This document shows positions 1 to 5,790 of a DNA stretch of 8,779 nucleotides, piece by piece. A program made the translations under genes and the position numbers. The stretch is from GCA-2770975 sp050248915 (GTDB lineage: Bacteria > Cyanobacteriota > Sericytochromatia > UBA7694): the NCBI GenBank assembly GCA_050248915.1, contig JBFWRL010000203.1:1-8779 (forward strand), written 5' to 3'. The notes under the pieces were generated by a model. The model saw only the letters and a program-made list of their open reading frames with translations, did no database searches and was not told the DNA's origin. How positions within the stretch are numbered: position 1 is the stretch's first letter; each line of letters begins with the position of its first letter.

Positions 1-60
1 GGGAATTGAGAAAAACTCGATATCGTGAATGGATGTGGAATGACGGGAATTAGGAGGGCA

Positions 61-1611
61 TCAGAGGGGAATATTCGGCAGCCATTTGGGGGGAATATCC
101 AATTGCCGTTTGTTTGAAAAGCGCTTCAGGGCCTGAATCAAGATCGGGCGGGTGCGGGCGGGTTCGATGATATCGTCGAGATAGGCATGGGCCGCCGGAA
201 TAAAGGGGTCGTCCATGCGGCTGCCCTGGGCGTGTAAGGCCTCAAAGGTCTTCCGCAAAAAAGGATTGTGCCCGGCAAAACTAGCCATGGCCTGATCGCT
301 CATAATGCCTATCATAGCACCGGGCCAGGCATAGACCAGATCCCCTCCCCCCACCTTGGGATTGAGTAAAAAATAGGCTCCCCCAAAACAGCGACGTACG
401 ACGACACTGACTTTGAGACCCTTGAGGTGGCCAATGGCTGAAAGGGCTTGGGAGCCATAAGTCAAAATGCCCTCCCGGTGGGCCGCTGAATTGGGCATGA
501 GCCCAGGCACATCGACAAAACAGACCAGTGGGTAATTAAAACTGCTGAGAAAATTGAGAAAGCGCGCCATTTTGCGCAAGGCTTTGCTGTCGAGAGCCCC
601 GGCCAAAACCAGTGATTGATTGGCGATGATCCCCACCGTCTGCCCGCCCAATTGGGCAAAGGCGGTGATCAAATTGGGTGCAAATGCCGCTTGGACCTCG
701 AGTAAACTATCTTGATCTACAACCGCTTTTAGCACAGGCAACATATCAAAGGGCGCATCGGGACTGTCCGGCAAAGCGTGATTTAATTCTGGCGCTTCGC
801 GGTCGCAGGGATCGCTGCAGAGATAATGGGGCGGGCGTTCGGCTTGGGTGAGTGGCAAATAACTGAATAATTGGCGCACACGGGCAATAGCTGCCGCTTC
901 GTCGGCTTCCACGAAGTGCACAGCCCCTGAATGTCGGGTATGCACGTCAGGGCCACCGAGGGCCTTTTCATCAAGATCTTCACCCGTGGCAGCTTTGTTG
1001 ACGCCTGCTCCCGCCACACAGAGGGTTGAGTTTTGGTCCATGACAATAAAATCGGTCAGGGTGGCAACAAATGCCGGTGCGCCAATACAATGGCCCAACA
1101 CGCAGGTGATTTGGGGCACCACCCCCGAAAGATATACGGCTTCTTTGAGGGTCTCGGCATAGCCTTCCATGATTTCCATACCATCGGTTACCCGCGCGCC
1201 ACCCGATTCCACCAAGGCCACCAAAGGCAGACCGGATTGCCGCGCCAAGCGATAGAGTTCATTGAGCTGCCGGGTTTGTAAAGCCCCAATACTGCCGCCA
1301 AGGGTCTCAAACTCACTGGCCCAGGCCAAGAGCGGCCGCCCCTGGATTTCTCCTGAGGCACAGACAATGCCATCGCTAAAACTGGGTTTGTCCAAGCGGT
1401 TGCGCACAAAGCGAAACAATTCTTGGCCTGTGCCAGGATCAAAGAGGGCCTTAAGGCGCTCGCGGGCACTCTGGCGCGCAGAACAATCGGCTTGGCTTGG
1501 GGATGATTTCCGATCAGAGCGGGCATTTTCTGCGTCCAGCAACAGCTGTTCCGCCATTTTCAGGCGGGACAGATCAGTGTGCGGAATTGGCTGAGTGGGG
1601 AATTCGGTCAT
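61..1611 (-). CDS. Acyl-CoA carboxylase carboxyltransferase subunit (PccB/MmdA-like)
   Basis: 516 residues, the usual length for the beta (carboxyltransferase) chain of propionyl-/acetyl-/methylmalonyl-CoA carboxylases and decarboxylases. These chains move CO2 between carboxybiotin and an acyl-CoA in the cytoplasm. Both crotonase-like halves are visible. The N-terminal half carries ARERL (about 49-53), GGSIG (105-109), SGGAR (136-140), GHCIGAPAF (173-181) and LGGPDVHTRHSG (218-229). The C-terminal half carries VGIIANQ (326-332), FVDVPGLMPN (365-374), RRCFGGAY (406-413) and AWPGA (428-432). In the N-terminal oxyanion loop the usual Gly-Gly reads Gly-Ala (177-178); the C-terminal Gly-Gly (410-411) is kept. 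The start ATG lies 3 bases after the upstream stop, with AAAAGGG about 8 bases before it, so translation is probably coupled. It is last in the left operon. No biotin carboxylase or biotin carrier gene is in the window, so the acyl-CoA substrate is open. Family assignment is firm; substrate is unknown. Confidence 0.9.
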   Translation of the reverse strand: MTEFPTQPIPHTDLSRLKMAEQLLLDAENARSDRKSSPSQADCSARQSARERLKALFDPGTGQELFRFVRNRLDKPSFSDGIVCASGEIQGRPLLAWASEFETLGGSIGALQTRQLNELYRLARQSGLPLVALVESGGARVTDGMEIMEGYAETLKEAVYLSGVVPQITCVLGHCIGAPAFVATLTDFIVMDQNSTLCVAGAGVNKAATGEDLDEKALGGPDVHTRHSGAVHFVEADEAAAIARVRQLFSYLPLTQAERPPHYLCSDPCDREAPELNHALPDSPDAPFDMLPVLKAVVDQDSLLEVQAAFAPNLITAFAQLGGQTVGIIANQSLVLAGALDSKALRKMARFLNFLSSFNYPLVCFVDVPGLMPNSAAHREGILTYGSQALSAIGHLKGLKVSVVVRRCFGGAYFLLNPKVGGGDLVYAWPGAMIGIMSDQAMASFAGHNPFLRKTFEALHAQGSRMDDPFIPAAHAYLDDIIEPARTRPILIQALKRFSNKRQLDIPPKWLPNIPL

Positions 1612-1614
1612 AGC

Positions 1615-1794
1615 TTAAGCCCTTTTCATGGCAAAGAAAAACAGAAGATTGGCAGAGACAAAGAAGCCGGCAGCGAGCATCATGGCCGAAGCCCAGGAGA
1701 CCTGTGTGCCCACAATCAGGCAGAGCACCAGACCAACCATTAACTCAACCAGGCCAGCGATCATCAGAAAACGCGGGGTAATTTTTTGTTTCAT
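1615..1794 (-). CDS. Small two-helix membrane protein, 59 residues
   Basis: Short reading frame fitting exactly between its neighbours: it starts 3 bases after the lipoprotein stop codon and ends 3 bases before the carboxyltransferase start. Translation begins MKQKITPRFLMIAGLVEL and ends FFFAMKRA. Two hydrophobic stretches (about residues 9-30 and 34-55) are separated by a short polar turn containing GTQVSW, and positive residues lie at both termini (K2, K4, R8; K57, R58). This predicts an inner-membrane hairpin with both ends in the cytoplasm. It has no strong ribosome binding site of its own, so expression by translational coupling to the upstream gene is likely; its 3' end supplies the binding site of the next gene. 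I do not recognise a family. It could be a small partner of a neighbour, but no function is claimed. Support comes from the precise fit and composition, not homology. Confidence 0.72.
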   Translation of the reverse strand: MKQKITPRFLMIAGLVELMVGLVLCLIVGTQVSWASAMMLAAGFFVSANLLFFFAMKRA

Positions 1795-1797
1795 GCT

Positions 1798-2079
1798 TTA
1801 TAACAATCCAAAATTTTGTCCAGATTTACATTCTCCCCGGTAAAAGGCCCATTCTTCACAATGGGAGCGATCCGTAAAAAAACAATACCCAGCTTGGCCC
1901 AGATCAAAATTGCGAATTTCATGCCTGCCTTGGTGCAAGGTACAAAAGGCAGCAGCGGGATTGGCGACTGTCGGTGCAGAAGCGGGAGTGCCTTCTGGAC
2001 TTTTTTTGCCCGTTGGCCCCAACACGATCACAGGGGTACAGCCCAACAAAAGCATCAGGGCCAACCAAGTCACTTTCAT
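1798..2079 (-). CDS. Small lipoprotein with DUF333-type domain
   Basis: 93 residues. The N-terminus MKVTWLALMLLLGC is a lipoprotein signal with a lipobox (L-L-G-C, acceptor Cys14), so the mature protein should be lipid-anchored in the envelope. A Pro/Ala/Ser-rich linker (about 22-44) follows. Residues 40-84 fit the DUF333 (so-called putative hemolysin) pattern: NPAAAFC, then Q-G, E-I-R, G-x-x-G-Y-C, a short loop, C-E-E-W-A-F-Y-R-G-E-C. Cysteines 46, 66, 74 and 84 are spaced as in that family and could form two disulfides outside the cytoplasm. DUF333 has no established biochemical function and the hemolysin label is not reliable. The start codon overlaps the dehydrogenase stop by four bases (ATGA), indicating translational coupling; no strong separate ribosome binding site is seen. 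Family call is fairly sure; role unknown. Confidence 0.85.
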   Translation of the reverse strand: MKVTWLALMLLLGCTPVIVLGPTGKKSPEGTPASAPTVANPAAAFCTLHQGRHEIRNFDLGQAGYCFFTDRSHCEEWAFYRGECKSGQNFGLL

Positions 2080-2918
2080 GGCACAATCAACCCAGTCATT
2101 TCCAGGCTGAGCTCCCAGAGCCGCTCTTGCAGCGCTTGGTTATAAGAAATTTTGGATGATTTGACCGCTTTGCAATTGTCATAATACCGGCCACTGTCGG
2201 GATTCAGTGCTTGGCTGGTGGCCAAATAGACCATGGTCTCTGCCCCTTTTTCAGGGCTGATCATGAATTTTTGAATGACTTTAGCAAAAGGCTGTGTCCA
2301 GGATGGGCCTTTGCTCCAAATATCTGTGGCCACTACTCCTGGGTGCAGGCAATTGGCAGACACCCCCGTGCCTTCCAAGCGCCGGGCCAGGGCATAGGTA
2401 AAGAGTACATTGGCCAATTTAGACTGCGCATAGGCCTGGGTCAGGCTGTAATGCTCTTCACCCTGCAAATTGGCAAAGTCAATCACCGCTTGAAAGTGTC
2501 CCACCGAAGCGACGTTGATAATCCGTGCTGGGGCAGAATTTTTAAGCAAATCAAGCAAAAGATGGGTCAAGAGAAAATAAGAGAGGTGGTTGAGCGCCCA
2601 GGTATTTTCGTAGCCATCAACGGTCAATTCTCGTTTGGCAAAAACGGCACCGGCATTGTTGATCAAGACATCCAACTGATCTGTGCGTTCGCGCAAATCG
2701 CGCGCCAATTGACGCACTTGGGCCTGTTCGGAGAGATCTGCGAGCAAATATTCAATCTGGCCATTCGTTTGACGTTTTAATTCCTGCACGACATTCAGGG
2801 TTTTCTCGGGTTTGCGACCGACCAAGATCACCCGCGCGCCCCTGGCTGCCAATTCACGGGCGCAGACTTTGCCGATTCCCGCTGTGGCCCCAGTGACCAA
2901 ACAGACTTTTCCCTCCAT
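2076..2918 (-). CDS. Short-chain dehydrogenase/reductase (retinol-dehydrogenase-like SDR)
   Basis: 280 residues, a classical SDR oxidoreductase with one Rossmann domain. Seen in order: cofactor motif T9-G-A-T-A-G-I-G16; Arg35 just after the second beta strand (VGRK), which usually favours NADP(H); D61-L62, which contacts adenine; N87-N-A-G90; catalytic Asn110, Ser138 (INVAS), Tyr163 and Lys167 (Y-A-Q-S-K); and the P193-G194 loop. The wording around these motifs (INVASVGH, YAQSKLAN, LHPGVV) resembles bacterial homologues of retinol dehydrogenases RDH11-14 and WW-oxidoreductase. These reduce or oxidise lipophilic carbonyls or alcohols, but substrate cannot be read from sequence. A perfect AGGAGG lies 7 bases before the ATG. 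It sits 44 bases after the protease gene and overlaps the lipoprotein gene by 4 bases. A membrane- or lipid-derived substrate is possible but is only inference. Confidence 0.93.
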   Translation of the reverse strand: MEGKVCLVTGATAGIGKVCARELAARGARVILVGRKPEKTLNVVQELKRQTNGQIEYLLADLSEQAQVRQLARDLRERTDQLDVLINNAGAVFAKRELTVDGYENTWALNHLSYFLLTHLLLDLLKNSAPARIINVASVGHFQAVIDFANLQGEEHYSLTQAYAQSKLANVLFTYALARRLEGTGVSANCLHPGVVATDIWSKGPSWTQPFAKVIQKFMISPEKGAETMVYLATSQALNPDSGRYYDNCKAVKSSKISYNQALQERLWELSLEMTGLIVP

Positions 2919-2925
2919 CTGAATG

Positions 2926-2947
2926 CCTCCTGTCTAAAACCTAGACA
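2926..2947 (-). promoter_or_regulatory. Ribosome binding site of the SDR gene with abutting small hairpin
   Basis: On the minus strand a 6-bp stem (TGTCTA, loop GGTTT, TAGACA; plus-strand 2931-2947) runs directly into the AGGAGG (2926-2931) that lies 7 bases before the SDR start; the last A of the hairpin is the first base of the binding site. There is no T-run after the stem, so it is not a rho-independent terminator, and readthrough from the protease gene is expected. The hairpin may tune translation or mark an RNA processing site. The binding site is clear; a role for the hairpin is speculative. Confidence 0.4.
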
Positions 2948-2962
2948 CACCTTAACATGTTT

Positions 2963-4882
2963 TTATTCTAAATAGAGGTTGAGGCGGGTATTGGCCCCCC
3001 CAAACCCATCGGGTTCAATATTTTCACATTCCGGGTCGGGAATCCAGCGTTGGCCATTGACCACAAATTTATAGGCGTAAATGCCTTTAAAGGGAAAGAC
3101 CTTTTCCAGAATCCAGGTCGAGGTATTGGGAATACGGCTCAGATATTCACGATCGGCCTTCCAATCGGTAAATTCGCCGGCCACAGCCACGCTCTCAGCA
3201 GCGGGATCATCGTAATAAAACGTCACCTTGCGGCCTTCTACATGTGGCGAAGAGCCGCGTTTAACCCCCCGGCGATAGCGGTCATTTTCGGCCTCTTTAA
3301 CACATTTGCGCGGGTGAATCAGGCCGTGCCCCTGTTTCTCAATGGCAATATTAAATATTTTATCGGTGGTTGAAGTCAAAATTTGTTTGATCCTGCGCGG
3401 GCTCAATTCGGGATTGGCTTCAAACATCTGGGCAATGATCGAGCAGACAATGGGGGCCGAAAACGAGGTGCCATCGACATGTTGGTAATGCATACCCACA
3501 ATTTTCTGCTCGCGCAGGCGTGCCTGAATGCGTTTGCGCATTTCTGCAACGGGCAGAGCCAACATCTCTGGCCCAAAAGGCAGATCTTCTAATTGTTCAC
3601 GCAAGGCATCTGGCAGGGCCTCGTCACTGAGTTTATTAAGTTTGCTCAGGGCCTCGGCCTCACGGTAGAGACTGGTTTCGGGCAAGATTGGGGCAGCTAC
3701 CCAGATACCAGGCGCAATTAACTCGGGTTTCATCAGGCCATCAATGGTGGGCCCATAACTGGAATGGTACATATCGTAATAGTGGCGACTGAGCTTGTTT
3801 TTGTCGTCGAACCCCCCCACCGTGATCACAGAGGGGGCATTGGCAGGGGGCGTAATCGCATTATCAGGGGAATTGCCATCATTGCCTGCCGCCACCACCA
3901 CGACCACACCGGCTTGCCAGAGCGCTTCGGCCATCTGGGTCAGTGCATTGTCGAGATAAGATTCTTCGCGGCCCTCCCCCAAGGAGATATTGACCACGCG
4001 AATATTGTATTGTTTGTGGTGCTCCAAGACCCATTTTAGGCCTTTGATCATGTATTCGGTCTTGATGCAGCCTTGGCGGTCGGTGGCCTTGAGCAACACC
4101 ACATTGGCGTTGCTGGCAATGCCTTTGTAGAGGCTGTTGGAAAGATAGCCATTGCCAGCGGCAGAGACCGTGGTTTGCATCCCATGCCAGGAATTGTCCT
4201 GGGGAATGCCAAAATCGTCGTAATCGGGGTCGGGTACATTGATATATGCCAACACCCGATTATTGGGCATGGTCAAATCAGGGTGGGGGTAAAAACCCGA
4301 ATCCAAAAAGGCAATCGTGACCCCTTTGCCGGTGTAACGGGAGACAGCATTCAGACGCAAGGGCGTAGGTATGATCTCATAATCTTTTTGGTTGTAAATT
4401 GGAAAAAAACCACTCAGTTCTGAGACCAATCCCTCGTTGGGGTATTTGTTGGAGAGCAGGAAGATGTCTTGGGGGTTGAGCTTGCTGCCATCTTCGCGTT
4501 TAAACAGCTCAATTTGGGTCACCCGATCTGTCAATGACAGGTATTCATTGAGTACCTCGCTGCTCTCTTCGTCGATCAAGATGTAGCGATCGGGCTCAGG
4601 GCCATGTTGATAAACCTTGAGCTGGATCCGACCATCATCGCGGTGGATCACATCTTCGATGATCAGATCGCAAATGGCCTGGGCCCGAATCGGGGTGCCG
4701 TAATAGAGCATCAAAATGCACAGGTCGTGTAAAACATGCCATTGTTCTTGGCGTTTGATCTTCTCTAAAAGTTCGAGTTTGTGCTGTTTCCACTGTTTGT
4801 CGAGGGGTTTGTACTGACGAGAACGCAGGGTTGCAATATACGCCCCTATATAGGCTTTGATCAGGTGTTGCAGACTGTCCAT
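2963..4882 (-). CDS. Intracellular subtilisin-like (S8) serine protease with N-terminal recombinase-like and C-terminal glycogen-binding domains
   Basis: 639 residues in three parts. (1) Residues 1-160: a helical start, then D-x-x-I-L-x-L-Y-Y-G-T-x-I-R (53-66), a following L..EDV, a beta hairpin ending DRYILI (98-103), L..YL (111-115) and DIFLLS (139-144). This pattern resembles the first half of a tyrosine-recombinase catalytic domain. (2) Residues 170-530: a subtilase with Asp194 (FLDSG), His233 (WHGMQT), Asn334 (AAGNDG, oxyanion hole) and Ser473 (GTSFSAP). An extra, charged, probably helical stretch (about 400-465) lies between APG (390-392) and GTS. (3) Residues 551-639: an AMPK-beta/CBM48-type glycogen-binding module; Trp574, Lys605, Trp613 and Asn631 align with known sugar-binding residues. 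No signal peptide or membrane segment is seen, so cytoplasmic action is likely. The ATG follows a stop codon closely, and its ribosome binding site is weak (AGAAAG). It lies 27 bases after the zinc-ribbon gene. The catalytic call is firm; targets are unknown. Confidence 0.93.
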   Translation of the reverse strand: MDSLQHLIKAYIGAYIATLRSRQYKPLDKQWKQHKLELLEKIKRQEQWHVLHDLCILMLYYGTPIRAQAICDLIIEDVIHRDDGRIQLKVYQHGPEPDRYILIDEESSEVLNEYLSLTDRVTQIELFKREDGSKLNPQDIFLLSNKYPNEGLVSELSGFFPIYNQKDYEIIPTPLRLNAVSRYTGKGVTIAFLDSGFYPHPDLTMPNNRVLAYINVPDPDYDDFGIPQDNSWHGMQTTVSAAGNGYLSNSLYKGIASNANVVLLKATDRQGCIKTEYMIKGLKWVLEHHKQYNIRVVNISLGEGREESYLDNALTQMAEALWQAGVVVVVAAGNDGNSPDNAITPPANAPSVITVGGFDDKNKLSRHYYDMYHSSYGPTIDGLMKPELIAPGIWVAAPILPETSLYREAEALSKLNKLSDEALPDALREQLEDLPFGPEMLALPVAEMRKRIQARLREQKIVGMHYQHVDGTSFSAPIVCSIIAQMFEANPELSPRRIKQILTSTTDKIFNIAIEKQGHGLIHPRKCVKEAENDRYRRGVKRGSSPHVEGRKVTFYYDDPAAESVAVAGEFTDWKADREYLSRIPNTSTWILEKVFPFKGIYAYKFVVNGQRWIPDPECENIEPDGFGGANTRLNLYLE

Positions 4883-4909
4883 GGCTTAACTTTCTAAAAA
4901 GATCTTTTT

Positions 4910-5128
4910 CTATTTGATCACTTTGTGGGCAATCAAGGCCTGATAATATTCGACGGCCTTGGGGCAAGAACCATCCGCTTCAATCCAGCGGGGGTTGTGG
5001 CTGGTGATCAGCTCTAAGATTTGTTTTTCGACATTTTTATGAAAAGGGATGATCGCATCATCAACTTCCCGCTCACAAACCGGGCAAACATAGCGGTTGT
5101 CGAGGCGGTTGTCTGTGTGAAACTCCAT
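4910..5128 (-). CDS. Small zinc-ribbon-like protein, 72 residues
   Basis: 72 residues, first gene of the left operon, with AAGGAG 6 bases before the ATG. A CPVC knuckle (Cys15, Cys18) is followed about 36 residues later by a single Cys55 in DGSCPKAVEYY. A second CPxC knuckle would be expected there, but the fourth position is Ala58. Nearby histidines (His30, His44, His68) could complete a metal site, or the site may be weakened. The rest is charged and mixed alpha/beta, with W48-I-E-A-D-G before the third cysteine. There is no signal peptide, so the protein is cytoplasmic. I do not recognise a named family. It could be a metal-binding adaptor or regulator for the protease encoded 27 bases downstream, but this rests only on position. 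That it is a real gene is well supported by the ribosome binding site, cysteine motif and spacing. Confidence 0.82.
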   Translation of the reverse strand: MEFHTDNRLDNRYVCPVCEREVDDAIIPFHKNVEKQILELITSHNPRWIEADGSCPKAVEYYQALIAHKVIK

Positions 5129-5159
5129 GCAACGCTCCTTGGATTTTTAGACGATCCTT

Positions 5160-5168
5160 ATCTTAGCA
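5160..5168 (-). promoter_or_regulatory. Possible extended -10 promoter for the left operon
   Basis: On the minus strand TGC-TAAGAT fits an extended -10 element (TGn plus a -10 hexamer with 4 of 6 matches), about 32 bases upstream of the zinc-ribbon gene start and just downstream of the preceding terminator. No good -35 hexamer is seen at 17 bases; that position falls in the terminator's T-run. Transcription would start near 5153 and give a short leader. It is the only plausible start signal between the terminator and the six-gene cluster. Confidence 0.4.
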
Positions 5169-5177
5169 CAGTCAGCG

Positions 5178-5206
5178 AAAAAAACCCCTCAGTTCAACCT
5201 GAGGGG
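5178..5206 (-). terminator. Rho-independent terminator after the SnoaL-like gene
   Basis: A perfect 8-bp stem (CCCCTCAG at 5185-5192 with CTGAGGGG at 5199-5206) and a 6-base loop are followed on the minus strand by seven T residues (5178-5184). It lies 39 bases past the stop codon of the SnoaL-like gene and before the left operon. It therefore separates the two minus-strand transcription units and implies a separate promoter for the operon. Confidence 0.92.
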
Positions 5207-5245
5207 CATAGGGGAGAAGTTAGAATTCAAAATGCGAATCGGACT

Positions 5246-5605
5246 TTAGCCTTTGTTGTAATAAAAGCGCTCGTTGACCACTTTGCCATCTTTCCAAGTC
5301 TGCACAGCCACTTGTTGCATTTTGGTGCGAAAGCCGCCTTGAAAAGTCAGGTCCATCCAATTTTCAATCATGGCCACGCCAGTTTCATCATTCCAGGCCA
5401 GATTGCTGATTCCTGCGTCGTGAAAGGCTTCAATACTGCCGAGAAATGCCACTTCGCGCTCCCGGTTGGCGGCTTTGCCCACAGTGGGGGCTTCATTGTT
5501 TTCCTGCATGACGACATCATCGGCATAAAAATGATCAAAGGCTTCCAGCAATTGGCCAGAAAAAATTTGCTGGTACAGGGTGGTGACATCCTCTTTTAAG
5601 CTCAT
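5246..5605 (-). CDS. SnoaL/NTF2-like domain protein, 119 residues
   Basis: 119 residues from the start MSLKEDVTTL, chosen because AAGGAG (plus-strand 5615-5620) lies 9 bases before this ATG. An in-frame extension of 45 residues is Lys-rich at its start, has no binding site and would run through the promoter region. The protein fits the SnoaL-like/NTF2-like cone fold, a single alpha+beta domain: helix 1 (about 3-25), FYADDVVMQENN (26-37) where the pocket usually begins, a second helix with the REREVAFL region (48-55), then beta strands ending in VQTWKDGKVVNERFYY (101-116). The family includes ketosteroid isomerase-like enzymes, polyketide cyclases and many stress or carbonyl-handling proteins. 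The catalytic residue set is not diagnostic, so no reaction is assigned. It is a monocistronic unit with its own promoter and terminator, divergent from the glutamate-synthase-like gene. Confidence 0.85.
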   Translation of the reverse strand: MSLKEDVTTLYQQIFSGQLLEAFDHFYADDVVMQENNEAPTVGKAANREREVAFLGSIEAFHDAGISNLAWNDETGVAMIENWMDLTFQGGFRTKMQQVAVQTWKDGKVVNERFYYNKG

Positions 5606-5614
5606 TAGGTGGGA

Positions 5615-5620
5615 CTCCTT
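5615..5620 (-). promoter_or_regulatory. Ribosome binding site fixing the start of the SnoaL-like gene
   Basis: AAGGAG on the minus strand, 9 bases before the ATG at 5605. It decides for the 119-residue form over a longer frame that could begin at 5740. Confidence 0.85.
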
Positions 5621-5657
5621 AAAAACTGTAATTAATTTGGGTACGTTTAATAGCTTC

Positions 5658-5686
5658 ACTATATCATCCAAACTTAAATAGTTCAA
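5658..5686 (-). promoter_or_regulatory. Sigma-70-like promoter of the SnoaL-like gene
   Basis: On the minus strand TTGAAC (plus-strand 5681-5686) and TATAGT (5658-5663) are separated by exactly 17 bases, with TG one base before the -10 (extended -10). The A-rich strand of the tract at 5701-5717 lies just upstream and could act as an UP element. The predicted start near 5651 gives a leader of about 45 bases to the ATG at 5605. Good match by eye; not tested against background. Confidence 0.65.
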
Positions 5687-5700
5687 TATTAAACCAATTA

Positions 5701-5717
5701 TTTTTTTTCTTTTTTTT
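5701..5717. repeat. T8-C-T8 homopyrimidine tract in the divergent promoter region
   Basis: Seventeen bases of T broken by a single C, inside the 185-base AT-rich region between the divergent SnoaL-like and glutamate-synthase-like genes. Read on the minus strand it is an A-tract 15 bases upstream of the -35 of the SnoaL-like gene. It could bend DNA, act as an UP element, or vary in length by slippage and so change spacing. The remainder of the intergenic region holds the minus-strand promoter described separately; I see no convincing -35/-10 pair for the plus-strand gene. Confidence 0.6.
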
Positions 5718-5790
5718 GGTGTACACTGAAGCACTCGCAAAAGCCCTTCAAATCTGGCTATTTGCGCTCTTTGAAAAAAGGAGTTCCGTC

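Noticed and set aside
52..57. AGGAGG on the plus strand near the window start
   Set aside because: No ATG, GTG or TTG with an open frame follows at a suitable distance, and the sequence lies just past the end of a minus-strand gene.
1..60. Possible terminator after the carboxyltransferase gene
   Set aside because: Only a short CGATATCG palindrome is present, without a strong stem or T-run on the minus strand; the operon may continue beyond the window.
2211..2780. 189-residue open frame on the plus strand
   Set aside because: It is antisense to the SDR, whose full motif set is intact; the antisense protein shows no domain.
5021..5599. 192-residue open frame on the plus strand
   Set aside because: It lies opposite the SnoaL-like and zinc-ribbon genes, crosses a strong terminator, and has no recognisable domain.
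5606..5740. 45-residue N-terminal extension of the SnoaL-like protein (start at 5740)
   Set aside because: It has no ribosome binding site, runs through a good promoter, and the SnoaL domain begins at the inner ATG, which has AAGGAG at 9 bases.
5716..5790. TTG start extending the glutamate-synthase-like protein by 25 residues
   Set aside because: The start lies in the T-tract without a binding site, while the ATG at 5791 has AAGGAG at 7 bases and leads straight into the membrane anchor.
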